NCBI RefSeq assembly: GCF_018998565.1
Contig: NZ_JAHNZO010000025.1
Coordinates: 1 to 64,000, forward strand
Reading direction: 5' to 3'
Source: Paenibacillus oleatilyticus
GTDB taxonomy: Bacteria; Bacillota; Bacilli; Paenibacillales; NBRC-103111
Length of the DNA: 64,000 nucleotides
The translations under genes and the position numbers were made by a program. A model generated the notes under the pieces. That model was not told the origin of the DNA, ran no database searches, and saw only the letters and a program-made list of their open reading frames with translations. Positions 1 to 7,961 of this stretch are shown piece after piece. Position 1 is the stretch's first letter, and every line of letters starts with the position of its first letter.

Positions 1-59
1 TTCAGCATGAATAAAATCCTGCGAATGAGCGAGATAGAACGAGAAAACAGCATCATACT

Positions 60-420
60 GAGGGAGGCGGACGTAAACTCTTACGGGATATACCCCACAT
101 CTATTTGGCTGAGTTTTTCTACTCTTGGAGTTTCTCAACATCCGGAGCCACCTCACGGTACGTGAGGCGGCTATGCTTTTTTCTTCGCCTCCTCACGTAC
201 CGAGAGGTGGCAGTCCTCTTCCTACTCCTCCCTTGGTTGGGAGGAGTGGGACCTCGCTAGATCAGCTTGTGTGGCGGAGAGCAGCGTATGTGCCGTAGAG
301 TTTACGTGCCGCCTTTGAACTCGGGTTCTTACCGCAAGGTAAGTTGAATAGAACCCGAGTTCAACAGCGGCCGAAGGCACATACGGCTGCTCGCAGCCAC
401 ACGCCCTGCTGATCAAGTTC
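60..420. repeat. Cluster of nested inverted repeats, no gene recognised
   Basis: The first 577 bases contain no convincing gene. Positions 147-170 and 188-211 form a 24-base inverted repeat with two mismatches; each arm is itself a small palindrome. Positions 224-232 and 239-247 form a perfect 9-bp hairpin with a 6-base loop. Positions 315-329 and 350-364 form a perfect 15-bp inverted repeat enclosing a second hairpin (329-344) with a GCAA tetraloop. Flanking these, 260-294 and 376-414 are imperfect complements, and 71-80 is the complement of 298-307. The whole looks like a structured RNA or a non-autonomous mobile-element relic. Family unknown. Confidence 0.6.
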
Positions 421-461
421 CAACTCCCGCTCCATCAACTCACTCCCCCCAACCCCCTCCT

Positions 462-528
462 CTCGACAAAAATAGTACCGCCCCCTCGGCATGTTTAGAC
501 AGACTTTGAAATACAATTGGGATATACT
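462..528 (+). promoter_or_regulatory. Putative Spo0A-dependent promoter of spoIIGA-sigE
   Basis: A -35-like TAGACA (496-501) and a -10-like TATACT (523-528) are 21 bp apart, far from the usual 17. The B. subtilis spoIIG promoter is known for a similarly long spacer and for activation by Spo0A bound next to the -35. Two 0A-box-like heptamers (consensus TTCGACA) are present: CTCGACA at 462-468 and TTAGACA at 495-501, each one mismatch away, the second overlapping the -35. An alternative -10, TACAAT at 512-517, has no suitable -35. Confidence 0.5.
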
Positions 529-577
529 TGTCTCATTCGCGGCAAGCGGGCGGCAAGTTGGGCGGGAGGTAACGAAG

Positions 578-1477
578 ATGGTCGTGTACATCGATGTCAT
601 TTTCCTCATGAACGTGCTGATCGACGGCGCGCTGCTCTGGACGACGGCCTGGTCGCGCAAGCTCCGTTACCGCCCGTGGCGGTTGGGGCTTTCCGCGGCC
701 ATCGGAGGCAGCTATGCGGTGATGCTGTTTTTTCCGCCGTTATCGTTTCTGTTTACGTTTGCGCTAAAATTCGCGCTTTCTCTGCTGATGCTGCTGACCG
801 CCTTCGGATTTGGGGGATTGCAGCATTTTTTGCGGAACCTTGGCGCATTTTACGTCATCAATTTCATGGCAGCCGGTGCCGTCTTCGGGTGCGCCTACTT
901 TTGGCAATCCTCCAGCGAAATCATCAATGGTATCTTGTTCAGCCACGATCTGGGGGTCACGCTAACGATGCTGGCCTTTTCCTTCCCGTTGGCGGTATGG
1001 CTGTGCCGGAATGTCCTGCAAGCCTTAAGGCGCAAGCAGGAGCTGACCTCGTTCTTGGCCAAGGTGGAGGTCCATATCGACGAATTTGCTTCCAGTTGCA
1101 CCGGACTTATCGATACGGGCAATCAGCTGTACGATCCGCTGACGAAAACGCCGGTCATGGTCATGGAAGCGACACAGTGGGGGGAGCGCATTCCCGAAGC
1201 ATGGCTGGTCAAAATCCGCCGGGCTGAAGTAGATCAGCTCGTGACGTCGATTGGTACCGAACCCTTTGTCTGGCAAGATCGCTTGCGCCTTGTGCCGTAT
1301 CGGGGGGTGAACCGGAATACGCAGTTTATGCTGGCGCTCAAGCCGGACCGGGTCGTGATCACAACGGGAAGCGAGCAGATCGAGGCGAATAAAGTACTGA
1401 TCGGTCTGGACGGCGGCCGCCTCAGTTCGGACAACGCTTACCAGGCCATCATTCATCCTTCGCTAGTCAACATGTAA
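578..1477 (+). CDS. spoIIGA: SpoIIGA, pro-sigma-E processing aspartic protease
   Basis: Membrane-bound protease that removes the pro-sequence of sigma-E in the mother cell, activated by SpoIIR from the forespore. The 299-residue product has about five hydrophobic segments in residues 1-145, then a soluble domain with the aspartic-protease motif DTGNQLYDPLT, catalytic Asp about residue 179. The ATG at 578 follows a GGGAGGT site at 564-570 and gives the family N terminus MVVYIDVIFLMN. An upstream in-frame ATG at 491 would place translation inside the promoter and was rejected. sigE lies 148 bases downstream, as in all sporeformers. Confidence 0.96.
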   Translation: MVVYIDVIFLMNVLIDGALLWTTAWSRKLRYRPWRLGLSAAIGGSYAVMLFFPPLSFLFTFALKFALSLLMLLTAFGFGGLQHFLRNLGAFYVINFMAAGAVFGCAYFWQSSSEIINGILFSHDLGVTLTMLAFSFPLAVWLCRNVLQALRRKQELTSFLAKVEVHIDEFASSCTGLIDTGNQLYDPLTKTPVMVMEATQWGERIPEAWLVKIRRAEVDQLVTSIGTEPFVWQDRLRLVPYRGVNRNTQFMLALKPDRVVITTGSEQIEANKVLIGLDGGRLSSDNAYQAIIHPSLVNM

Positions 1478-1625
1478 CACGAGCGGGACCCGATATCTGC
1501 TGCCTGGCTTGTCGCAGCTCAAGGCCGTGCTTGTAAGGGAGACCGAAGCTTGACCGCAAGAAAGCTGTTTTCACGACTGGGGATGTCCGGATATTAAAAC
1601 GGTACGAATGGGAGGAAGCGTAAAC

Positions 1626-2348
1626 ATGATGGTCAAGTGGAAGCTGATGCTGCAAATTATGTATTTTCGCCTGCTGCTGGTGCTGGGGCTCAAATCGGAC
1701 GAAATCTACTACATCGGTGGAAGCGAAGCGCTGCCGCCCCCGCTCACACGCGAAGAGGAAGAATATTTACTGGAAAAGCTTCCTTCAGGAGATGCGGCCA
1801 TCCGCGGCATGCTGATCGAACGAAATCTGCGGCTCGTCGTTTACATCGCGCGTAAGTTCGAGAACACAGGCATCAATATCGAAGACCTTGTATCGATCGG
1901 CGCAATCGGCTTGATCAAAGCGGTCAATACGTTCGATCCAGAGAAAAAAATCAAGCTCGCCACGTACGCCTCGCGATGCATCGAAAACGAGATTTTGATG
2001 TATTTGCGACGTAACAGTAAAATTCGCACCGAAGTTTCGTTCGACGAGCCGCTCAATATCGATTGGGACGGCAACGAGCTTTTGCTGTCGGATGTGCTCG
2101 GGACGGAAAACGACACCATCTACCGCAATATCGAGGAGCAGGTCGACCGCAAGCTTCTCCATAAGGCACTTGACAAGCTGTCGGAGCGCGAGCGGATCAT
2201 CATGGAACTGCGTTTCGGCCTGCAGGACGGCGAAGAGAAGACGCAAAAGGACGTTGCGGACATGCTCGGCATCTCCCAGTCGTATATTTCGCGGCTCGAA
2301 AAGCGCATCATCAAGCGGCTCCGTAAAGAGTTCAACAAGATGGTGTAA
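1626..2348 (+). CDS. sigE: RNA polymerase sigma-E factor precursor (pro-sigma-E)
   Basis: Early mother-cell sporulation sigma factor. The 240-residue protein begins with a hydrophobic, basic pro-sequence (about residues 1-27) that tethers it to the membrane until SpoIIGA cleaves it, then continues with the nearly invariant LGLKSDEIYYIGGSEALPPP. Region 2 (LRLVVYIARKFENTGINIED) and the region 4 helix-turn-helix (DVADMLGISQSYISRLEKR) are intact, ending in RKEFNKMV as in Bacillus. ATG 1626 is preceded by GGGAGG at 1610-1615; the adjacent ATG at 1629 is the alternative. Confidence 0.98.
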   Translation: MMVKWKLMLQIMYFRLLLVLGLKSDEIYYIGGSEALPPPLTREEEEYLLEKLPSGDAAIRGMLIERNLRLVVYIARKFENTGINIEDLVSIGAIGLIKAVNTFDPEKKIKLATYASRCIENEILMYLRRNSKIRTEVSFDEPLNIDWDGNELLLSDVLGTENDTIYRNIEEQVDRKLLHKALDKLSERERIIMELRFGLQDGEEKTQKDVADMLGISQSYISRLEKRIIKRLRKEFNKMV

Positions 2349-2457
2349 ACTGGAAAAAGTTTTTTTCATCGGCGATGAAAGCGAAACCGTCCTTGCCGGA
2401 ACTGGCTTTGAACGATTTTTAAGGAGCGGTATGTCCGTTTGAGAGCCCGACGAGACC

Positions 2458-2486
2458 GCATAAAAAAGCATTCCGAGGAGATAATT
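2458..2486 (+). promoter_or_regulatory. Candidate sigma-F/sigma-G promoter of sigG
   Basis: GCATA at 2458-2462 and GGAGATAATT at 2477-2486, separated by 14 bases, resemble the sigma-F class (GYATA and GGnnAnAnTR). sigG is known to be transcribed by sigma-F and then by itself in the forespore. The element lies 34-62 bases before the GTG start. Confidence 0.45.
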
Positions 2487-2519
2487 AACAGTAATGTTTC
2501 TCCTTGGGAGGTAATCACG

Positions 2520-3302
2520 GTGACCCGAAACAAAGTCGAAATATGCGGCGTCGATACGGCAAAGCTACCGGTTTTGACCAATGCGGAAATGCGTGAACTA
2601 TTCGTGGACCTGCAAACGAATAATGAACGATCTGCAAGAGAGAAATTAGTCAACGGCAACCTCCGGCTCGTGCTGAGCGTCATCCAGCGGTTCAACAACC
2701 GGGGGGAATTTGTCGACGACCTGTTCCAAGTAGGCTGTATCGGACTGATGAAAGCCATTGATAATTTCGATTTAAGCCAGAATGTCAAGTTTTCCACCTA
2801 CGCGGTTCCGATGATTATTGGAGAGATCCGCCGTTACCTTCGGGACAACAACCCGATCCGCGTGTCCCGCTCCTTGCGCGATATCGCTTATAAGGCGCTT
2901 CAGGTGCGCGATCAGCTGACGAATCAAAATTCGCGGGAGCCCACCATTTACGAAATTTCGGAAGCGCTCGGCGTGCCGAAGGAAGATGTCGTGTTTGCGC
3001 TCGATGCCATACAGGACCCGGTGTCGCTTTTCGAACCGATCTATCATGACGGCGGCGATCCGATCTATGTGATGGACCAGATCAGCGACGACCGGAACAA
3101 AGACGTCTCGTGGATCGAGGGCATTGCCCTCCGGGAAGCGATGCGAAAGCTGAACGACCGCGAGAAAATGATTTTGTCCATGCGCTTTTTCGACGGTAAG
3201 ACCCAGATGGAAGTGGCCGACGAAATCGGCATTTCCCAAGCGCAAGTATCCCGGCTCGAGAAATCGGCCATATCCCAGATGCAGAAGCATGTGAAAAACT
3301 GA
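2520..3302 (+). CDS. sigG: RNA polymerase sigma-G factor
   Basis: Late forespore sporulation sigma factor. The 260-residue product matches the family from its first residues (MTRNKVEICGVDTAKLPVL) to a region 4 helix-turn-helix (VADEIGISQAQVSRLEKSA). Region 2 includes NGNLRLVLSVIQRFNNRGE and LFQVGCIGLMKAIDNFDLS. The start is GTG at 2520, seven bases after GGGAGGT (2506-2512); an ATG at 2439 would add 27 residues absent from the family. In B. subtilis ylmA follows sigG; here ylmC follows directly. Confidence 0.97.
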   Translation: MTRNKVEICGVDTAKLPVLTNAEMRELFVDLQTNNERSAREKLVNGNLRLVLSVIQRFNNRGEFVDDLFQVGCIGLMKAIDNFDLSQNVKFSTYAVPMIIGEIRRYLRDNNPIRVSRSLRDIAYKALQVRDQLTNQNSREPTIYEISEALGVPKEDVVFALDAIQDPVSLFEPIYHDGGDPIYVMDQISDDRNKDVSWIEGIALREAMRKLNDREKMILSMRFFDGKTQMEVADEIGISQAQVSRLEKSAISQMQKHVKN

Positions 3303-3330
3303 CGGGAGCTTGCCCGACCTGCGAAGATCC

Positions 3331-3369
3331 GACCGACTCGCTACAATGCAGCGGGCGCGGTCTTTTTTT
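3331..3369 (+). terminator. Rho-independent terminator after sigG
   Basis: GACCG (3331-3335) pairs with CGGTC (3358-3362), with inner pairing CGCT (3339-3342) to AGCG (3350-3353), followed by a run of seven T. Confidence 0.75.
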
Positions 3370-3410
3370 ATAGCCTGGCGGACATTTTGCCCAAGTTGCT
3401 CATATAGTAT

Positions 3411-3525
3411 AAGAAAAGCTTCTTATCGAAGCCTGTTCGAGGAAGATACATTCGTGTTTTAGAGGAAGCTTTTCTTGCGATATAGAATTCAATCAGCTCC
3501 GCTGATAACGTATAAATTCTATATC
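3411..3525. repeat. Tandem pair of long hairpins of unknown function
   Basis: This lies in a 423-base gene-free gap. A perfect 12-bp inverted repeat (3411-3422 with 3465-3476) is followed after two bases by a perfect 11-bp inverted repeat (3479-3489 with 3515-3525) that encloses a further 6-bp hairpin (3492-3497 with 3501-3506). An A-rich run follows, so neither strand has a normal terminator layout. It could be a small RNA, a leader of ylmC or a palindromic repeat element. Nothing else was recognised in 3370-3725. Confidence 0.5.
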
Positions 3526-3725
3526 TAAAAAAAAGGGCATTTGCTGAACCGGTTTTTTGGTTTTGAAACGTCTATTGGCGAGTTGGTCGTAGAGTGAAAC
3601 GTGATACGCGGCGAGTTTTTTTCAGACCGTGTTTGAGCCGAAGCGGATTACTTTTCACTCGCAGACGTGTCGCCAGCGAAGCTGCCAAAATCGTTCCGCA
3701 ATATGCCTTCCCCGGTGGTGACAGC

Positions 3726-4025
3726 GTGAAAATATCCGATTTCCAAACCAAAGACGTGATCAATATCGTCGACGGCAAAAAGCTGGGCCAAATCAGCGAC
3801 TTGGAGCTCGATCTCCGGCAAGGACGAATCGAGGCGATCGTCGTCCCGAATTCCTCCCGTTTTTTCGGATTGTTCGGCGGCGGAACCGATGTGATTATCC
3901 CTTGGAGCAACATCGTCAAAATCGGTATGGACGTCGTCCTGGTCAAGCTGGAGGACGTCCGGGCTTTCCGGCAGCAGGAGCCGGCCGATAACGTGTATGA
4001 GTACAACCGCCAGTCCCGCGGATAG
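3726..4025 (+). CDS. ylmC: YlmC/YmxH family PRC-barrel sporulation protein
   Basis: Small protein of the PRC-barrel family conserved between sigG and the pgeF-ylmE block; exact role unknown. The family core is clear: KISDFQTKDVINIVDGKKLG, then DLELDLRQGRIEAIVVP, FFGLFGGGTDVIIPW and NIVKIGMDVVLVKL. The GTG at 3726 matches the usual N terminus; an ATG at 3594 would add 44 unlike residues. The Shine-Dalgarno (GGTGG) is weak. Length 99 residues, slightly longer than the B. subtilis protein owing to a polar C-terminal tail. Confidence 0.88.
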   Translation: MKISDFQTKDVINIVDGKKLGQISDLELDLRQGRIEAIVVPNSSRFFGLFGGGTDVIIPWSNIVKIGMDVVLVKLEDVRAFRQQEPADNVYEYNRQSRG

Positions 4026-4049
4026 GGCAAACGAAAAGAAGCGTGCATT

Positions 4050-4080
4050 CACCCGGACGAACAAGGGTGTTCTTTTTTTT
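4050..4080 (+). terminator. Rho-independent terminator after ylmC
   Basis: CACCC (4050-4054) pairs with GGGTG (4065-4069), followed by a T-rich tract to 4080. An outer complement, GAAGCG 4038-4043 with CGCTTC 4081-4086, encloses it. Confidence 0.7.
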
Positions 4081-4123
4081 CGCTTCGTGTATACTGAGTA
4101 GTAAAAAGACGGGAGGCGGACCC

Positions 4124-4984
4124 ATGGAACCTTTTGTAATCCGACAAGCCGATAACGGCTGTGAATTGCTTATGCTGGAGCGTTTCATGAACGCCTGTCC
4201 GGCCGTGACGGCCGGCTTTACGACAAGACGAGGCGGGGTTAGCCGCGAAGCCTTCGACACCTTGAACTGCGGGCTTCACGTGGAGGATGTGCCCGCAGAT
4301 GTGGTTGCGAACCGAAAATTGCTGGCCGAATCGCTCGAGTTGCCGTTCGAATCGTGCACATACGCGGAGCAGGTGCACGGGAAGGAAATTCAGGTTGTTG
4401 GCAAAGGGCAGAGCGGTGCGGGCAACGATTCTCGGGAGAAGGCGCTGCAGGGCAAAGACGGCTTCGTGACGAACGAACCGGGAGTCTTTTTGCACGCGTT
4501 GTTTGCGGACTGTGTGCCGCTGTATTTTTACGATCCGGTCCGCAAGGCGGTAGGATTGGCGCATGCAGGGTGGAAGGGCACCGCCTTGCAAATCGCTACG
4601 GCAACGCTGGAGACGATGAGCGCGGCATATGGCACCAAGCCCCGGGACGTGAAGGCCGCTATCGGCCCTTCCATCGGCGCATGCTGCTACGAGGTGGACG
4701 ATGCCGTTATTGCGCGAATGGACAAGGTGCTGGAGAAGGTTGCGCCGGGCGGCGGCGCCGACGAATCCGGCCGTTCACCGTTCTACGAAAAAAAGCCCAA
4801 CGGCAAATACAAGTTGAACTTGCAACAAATAAACCGACAAATTATGATAAAAGCAGGAATTATGCCGTCTCATATCGAAATAAGTGGTTTATGCACAAGC
4901 TGCCGTACCGACTTGTTTTTCTCGCATCGCAAAGAGGGCGGAAAGACCGGTAGAATGGCGGCATGGATCGGACTGCGGGAATAG
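4124..4984 (+). CDS. pgeF: PgeF/YfiH (YlmD) multicopper-oxidase-like (laccase domain) protein
   Basis: Member of the DUF152/LACC1 family. The E. coli member was named polyphenol oxidase and described as a peptidoglycan-editing factor; related enzymes act as purine nucleoside phosphorylases or deaminases. Metal-site motifs are intact: EQVHGKEI, ADCVPLYFYD, GLAHAGWKGT and IGPSIGACCYEVD. The 286-residue length is typical. ATG 4124 follows GGGAGG at 4111-4116, and a TATACT box at 4090-4095 may give it its own promoter after the ylmC terminator. ylmE follows 79 bases downstream. Confidence 0.92.
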   Translation: MEPFVIRQADNGCELLMLERFMNACPAVTAGFTTRRGGVSREAFDTLNCGLHVEDVPADVVANRKLLAESLELPFESCTYAEQVHGKEIQVVGKGQSGAGNDSREKALQGKDGFVTNEPGVFLHALFADCVPLYFYDPVRKAVGLAHAGWKGTALQIATATLETMSAAYGTKPRDVKAAIGPSIGACCYEVDDAVIARMDKVLEKVAPGGGADESGRSPFYEKKPNGKYKLNLQQINRQIMIKAGIMPSHIEISGLCTSCRTDLFFSHRKEGGKTGRMAAWIGLRE

Positions 4985-5063
4985 AGGCTGGGGGGACTCT
5001 GGCTTGATAACACCGGAGACCGCCCCATAGCCGGGCAGGCCGAAAGCGAGGTGAATTGACGTT

Positions 5064-5753
5064 ATGACTGTAGAGCTGAAGGAACGAATCGAAGAAGTCC
5101 GCAAGCGTATTGCCACGGCTTGCGCCCGCGCGGGGCGTAGCCCTGAAGAGGTGCGCGTCATCGCCGTGACGAAGTACGTTTCTCTGGAAACGACAGGACA
5201 AGCGCTGCGGAGCGGACTGACGGATGTCGGCGAGAACCGCTGGCAGGATGCCGCTGCCAAATGGGAAGCATTCGGCAGTGAAGGCGTGTGGCATTTCATC
5301 GGACATCTGCAAACGAACAAAGTAAAGGACGTCGTCGGACGATTCGCGTATATTCATTCGCTGGACAGGCTGTCGCTGGCCAAAGAGATCGAGAAGAAGG
5401 CGTCGGCGCTCGGAATCGAGGTTCCGTGCTTTATTCAGCTGAACGTGTCGGGGGAAGAGACGAAATACGGTTTGGAGCCCGGCGAGCTGCTTGATTTTGT
5501 GGCGGAGCTGCGGAGTATGAAGCATATCCGTGTGACCGGTCTGATGACTATGGCGCCTTACGAAGCGGAGCCCGAGGCGACCCGCCCGGTGTTTCGCGGG
5601 TTACGCGAATGGCGGGACCGTCTGAATCGGGAAGCCGTGCTCGACTACGAAGTGACCGGTTTATCGATGGGAATGTCGAACGATTTTGAAGTGGCCATTG
5701 AAGAAGGAGCGACTTGGGTGCGTCTTGGTTCGGTCTTGGTAGGTAAAGAGTGA
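5064..5753 (+). CDS. ylmE: YggS/YlmE family pyridoxal phosphate homeostasis protein
   Basis: PLP-binding protein of the alanine-racemase fold that keeps free pyridoxal phosphate and amino/keto acid pools balanced. The PLP lysine is in VIAVTKYVS, about residue 37. Family motifs VGENRWQDA, WHFIGHLQTNKV, LNVSGEETKYG, LMTMAPY and LSMGMSNDFEVAI are all present. The 229-residue length is normal. GAGGTG at 5048-5053 precedes ATG 5064. sepF starts 29 bases after the stop. Confidence 0.95.
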   Translation: MTVELKERIEEVRKRIATACARAGRSPEEVRVIAVTKYVSLETTGQALRSGLTDVGENRWQDAAAKWEAFGSEGVWHFIGHLQTNKVKDVVGRFAYIHSLDRLSLAKEIEKKASALGIEVPCFIQLNVSGEETKYGLEPGELLDFVAELRSMKHIRVTGLMTMAPYEAEPEATRPVFRGLREWRDRLNREAVLDYEVTGLSMGMSNDFEVAIEEGATWVRLGSVLVGKE

Positions 5754-5782
5754 CAGAGATGAAACTCCGAGGAGGAAAGGAT

Positions 5783-6208
5783 ATGGGCGTAATGAATAAA
5801 TTCATGAACTTTCTGGGCTTGCAGGAAGAGGAAGAAGTCGTGGAGCGCGAGCGCGTCGTAGAGCATCATGAAGAAGCTGAAACCCCGGCGCAGGAATTGC
5901 GTAAAAATAAGGGGAACATCGTCAGCATCCATTCACAAAAAAACGTGCGGGTCATCTTGAACGAGCCACGGTCTTACGAGGAAACCCAGGAAATTGCCGA
6001 CCATTTGCGCTCACGCCGGCCTGTCGTCGTCAATCTGCACCGGGTCCGTCCGGATCAGGCTACGCGGATCGTCGACTTCCTGAGCGGTACCGTGTATGCG
6101 CTCAGCGGTTCCATCTCGAAGATCGGACCGAACATTTTTTTGTGCACTCCGGATACCGTGGAAATTCACGGTTCGATTTCGGAAATGATGCACCATAACG
6201 AAGAATAG
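5783..6208 (+). CDS. sepF: SepF, Z-ring-associated division protein
   Basis: Cytoplasmic protein that bundles FtsZ filaments and tethers them to the membrane. The 141-residue product starts with an amphipathic membrane-binding helix (MGVMNKFMNFLGL), followed by an acidic, charged linker and the C-terminal SepF fold (residues about 45-135: YEETQEIADHLRSRRPVVVN, VDFLSGTVYALSGSISKIG). ATG 5783 is preceded by AGGAGG (5770-5775). A GTG at 5750 overlapping the ylmE stop is in frame but adds 11 residues before the helix and was rejected. Confidence 0.94.
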   Translation: MGVMNKFMNFLGLQEEEEVVERERVVEHHEEAETPAQELRKNKGNIVSIHSQKNVRVILNEPRSYEETQEIADHLRSRRPVVVNLHRVRPDQATRIVDFLSGTVYALSGSISKIGPNIFLCTPDTVEIHGSISEMMHHNEE

Positions 6209-6236
6209 CGTACTTAGAAAGAACGAGGTGAACGGC

Positions 6237-6506
6237 TTGTACTACATTGAAGATTACATTCGCACTTTAATTTCGATTTATCAGTACGTGCTCATCGCCT
6301 ACGTTCTACTCTCCTGGCTGCCGAGCGCGCGCGAAAGCTTTATTGGGGAAATACTGGGGAAGCTGTGTGAGCCGTATTTGTCCGTATTCCGCCGTTTCAT
6401 TCCTCCGATCGGCGGGATGATCGATATTTCCCCGATTGTCGCGCTGATTGCGCTGCGTTTTGTAGGGGAAGGAATCGTTGCGGTTCTCCGCTTCATTATT
6501 CCGTAG
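6237..6506 (+). CDS. ylmG: YggT/YlmG family membrane protein
   Basis: Small integral membrane protein with two hydrophobic segments (about residues 10-30 and 62-85) and the family signatures SWLPSARES, CEPYLSVFRRFIPPIGGMID and ISPIVALIALRF. Linked genetically to cell division and envelope assembly in other bacteria; molecular role unsettled. TTG 6237 is chosen because GAGGTG (6225-6230) lies six bases upstream; a GTG at 6228 in the same frame overlaps that site. Lies in the ylm operon, 28 bases after sepF. Confidence 0.88.
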   Translation: MYYIEDYIRTLISIYQYVLIAYVLLSWLPSARESFIGEILGKLCEPYLSVFRRFIPPIGGMIDISPIVALIALRFVGEGIVAVLRFIIP

Positions 6507-6532
6507 CCTGATATGGCAGGAGACGTAAACCG

Positions 6533-7315
6533 ATGATGCAGGAACAACTCTATGCCCACTTCCATCCGGACGAACACCGCTTTGTCGATAAGGCGTCGGA
6601 ATGGGTGGAGCGGGCCGGACAGCATACGGTCAAGCTGACCGACTTTTTGGACCCGCGGCAAATTTTCATCCTGACCACGCTTGCCAACCGGAACCCCGAC
6701 GTGCAGGTGCGATTCGACGGCGGGCATCCGGGCGCGGAACGGAAGCGGGCATTGGTCGCTCCGGATTATCGCGTGCTGGACGACGAAGAGATGGGAATCA
6801 GCCTCATTGAAATTACCTCCGAGGACGAAAAGCTGAAGGAGCTGGACCACGGCGATTTCATGGGAGCGATCCTCGGACTTGGCATCAAGCGCGATAAAAT
6901 CGGCGATATTTATGTACGGGAAGACGGCTGCCATTTTCTCGTAGCTTCGGAAATTGCCGATTATATCCGGCTCAATCTGAGTCAGGTGCACCGGCTGCAC
7001 GTGCGGACGGAGCAGCTACCGCTCGATAAGCTCATGGCGACGGAAACGAAGATGGACGAGATGCTTTTATCGGTCGCTTCGCTTCGTCTGGATGGCATCG
7101 TAAGCGACGTATACCGGTTGAGCCGGGCTAAAGTGCTTGTTCCGATTAAAGCCGGGCGGTGCAAAGTGAACTGGAAGCAGGAGGAAGATCCGAGCAAGCC
7201 GCTGAAGCAGGGGGACGTCGTATCGCTTCAAGGGTTCGGACGCTTCAAAGTGCTGGAAGTCGAAGGGGTAACCAAAAAAGGGAGATACCGTTTAAAAATC
7301 GGCAAATATGCGTGA
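6533..7315 (+). CDS. ylmH: YlmH, S4-domain RNA-binding protein
   Basis: Cytoplasmic RNA-binding protein with an N-terminal YlmH-specific domain and a C-terminal S4 domain (about residues 180-255: RLDGIVSDVYRLSRAKVLVP and LKQGDVVSLQGFGRFKV). B. subtilis YlmH has been linked to ribosome-associated quality control. Length 260 residues, normal. The two adjacent ATG codons (6533, 6536) are preceded by an AGGAG-like site. The stop codon lies inside the stem of the operon terminator. Confidence 0.92.
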   Translation: MMQEQLYAHFHPDEHRFVDKASEWVERAGQHTVKLTDFLDPRQIFILTTLANRNPDVQVRFDGGHPGAERKRALVAPDYRVLDDEEMGISLIEITSEDEKLKELDHGDFMGAILGLGIKRDKIGDIYVREDGCHFLVASEIADYIRLNLSQVHRLHVRTEQLPLDKLMATETKMDEMLLSVASLRLDGIVSDVYRLSRAKVLVPIKAGRCKVNWKQEEDPSKPLKQGDVVSLQGFGRFKVLEVEGVTKKGRYRLKIGKYA

Positions 7316-7330
7316 ACGCCGATTTTTTTT
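7296..7330 (+). terminator. Rho-independent terminator after ylmH
   Basis: AAATCGGC (7296-7303) pairs with GCCGATTT (7318-7325), running into eight T. The left arm overlaps the last ylmH codons. Confidence 0.8.
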
Positions 7331-7435
7331 GTTTGCCGATGCAGGAATATGCCAGCAACTGTCGAATATAGGATTACGCATGCGCGGACAACATAGGACC
7401 ATAGCTTTTTTGCCAAATTTGCAGGAGGTGCAGCA

Positions 7436-7915
7436 ATGGCTTTAACACCGCTCGATATACATAACAAGGAGTTCAGCCGCTCGTTTCGGGGATATGACGA
7501 AGATCAAGTGAACGAATTTCTGGATCAGGTCATTAAAGATTACGAATCGCTGATCCGTGAAAATAAAGAGCTGCAAAATCAGTTGGCCGCGATTCAAGAG
7601 CGTCTGGACCATTTTGCCAATATCGAAGAAACGCTTAGCAAAACGATCATTATCGCGCAGGAAGCTGCAGATGAAGTGAAAAATAACGCGAAGAAAGAAG
7701 CGCAGCTGATCATTAAAGAAGCGGAGAAAAACGCCGACCGCATCATTAACGAATCGCTGACCAAAGCGCGTAAAGTGTCGGTAGAGATCGAGGAGCTGAA
7801 GAAGCAGGCGTCGATCTACCGGACACGGTTCCGTACGCTCATCGAGGCACAGCTGGAGCTTCTTAGCAAGGAAGATTGGAGCTCGCTCGACCGGGTGGAA
7901 ATCGAGCAGCCATAA
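7436..7915 (+). CDS. divIVA: DivIVA, septum and pole placement protein
   Basis: Coiled-coil protein that recognises negatively curved membrane at septa and poles and recruits division and sporulation partners. The N-terminal lipid-binding domain is clear: LTPLDIHNKEFSRSFRGYDE, then DQVNEFLDQVIKDYE. A long heptad-type coiled coil follows (about residues 30-145). AGGAGGT (7421-7427) precedes ATG 7436. It is 159 residues, close to the Bacillus protein. It stands alone between the ylmH terminator and the ileS promoter. Confidence 0.95.
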   Translation: MALTPLDIHNKEFSRSFRGYDEDQVNEFLDQVIKDYESLIRENKELQNQLAAIQERLDHFANIEETLSKTIIIAQEAADEVKNNAKKEAQLIIKEAEKNADRIINESLTKARKVSVEIEELKKQASIYRTRFRTLIEAQLELLSKEDWSSLDRVEIEQP

Positions 7916-7926
7916 TGGGCCCAAAG

Positions 7927-7955
7927 TTGACGTAGAAGCTCATTTCCGCTATACT
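7927..7955 (+). promoter_or_regulatory. Sigma-A promoter of the ileS T-box leader
   Basis: TTGACG (7927-7932) and TATACT (7950-7955) with an ideal 17-bp spacer, about 340 bases before the ileS start. Confidence 0.85.
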
Positions 7956-7961
7956 CCCTGT

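Noticed and set aside
1..165. Plus-strand frame open from the left edge, ending at TGA 163-165
   Set aside because: Only about 54 codons, not recognisable as ftsZ or any other expected upstream gene, and its end runs into the inverted repeats.
222..416. Minus-strand frame of 64 codons upstream of spoIIGA
   Set aside because: Lies within the inverted-repeat cluster; no ribosome site or family.
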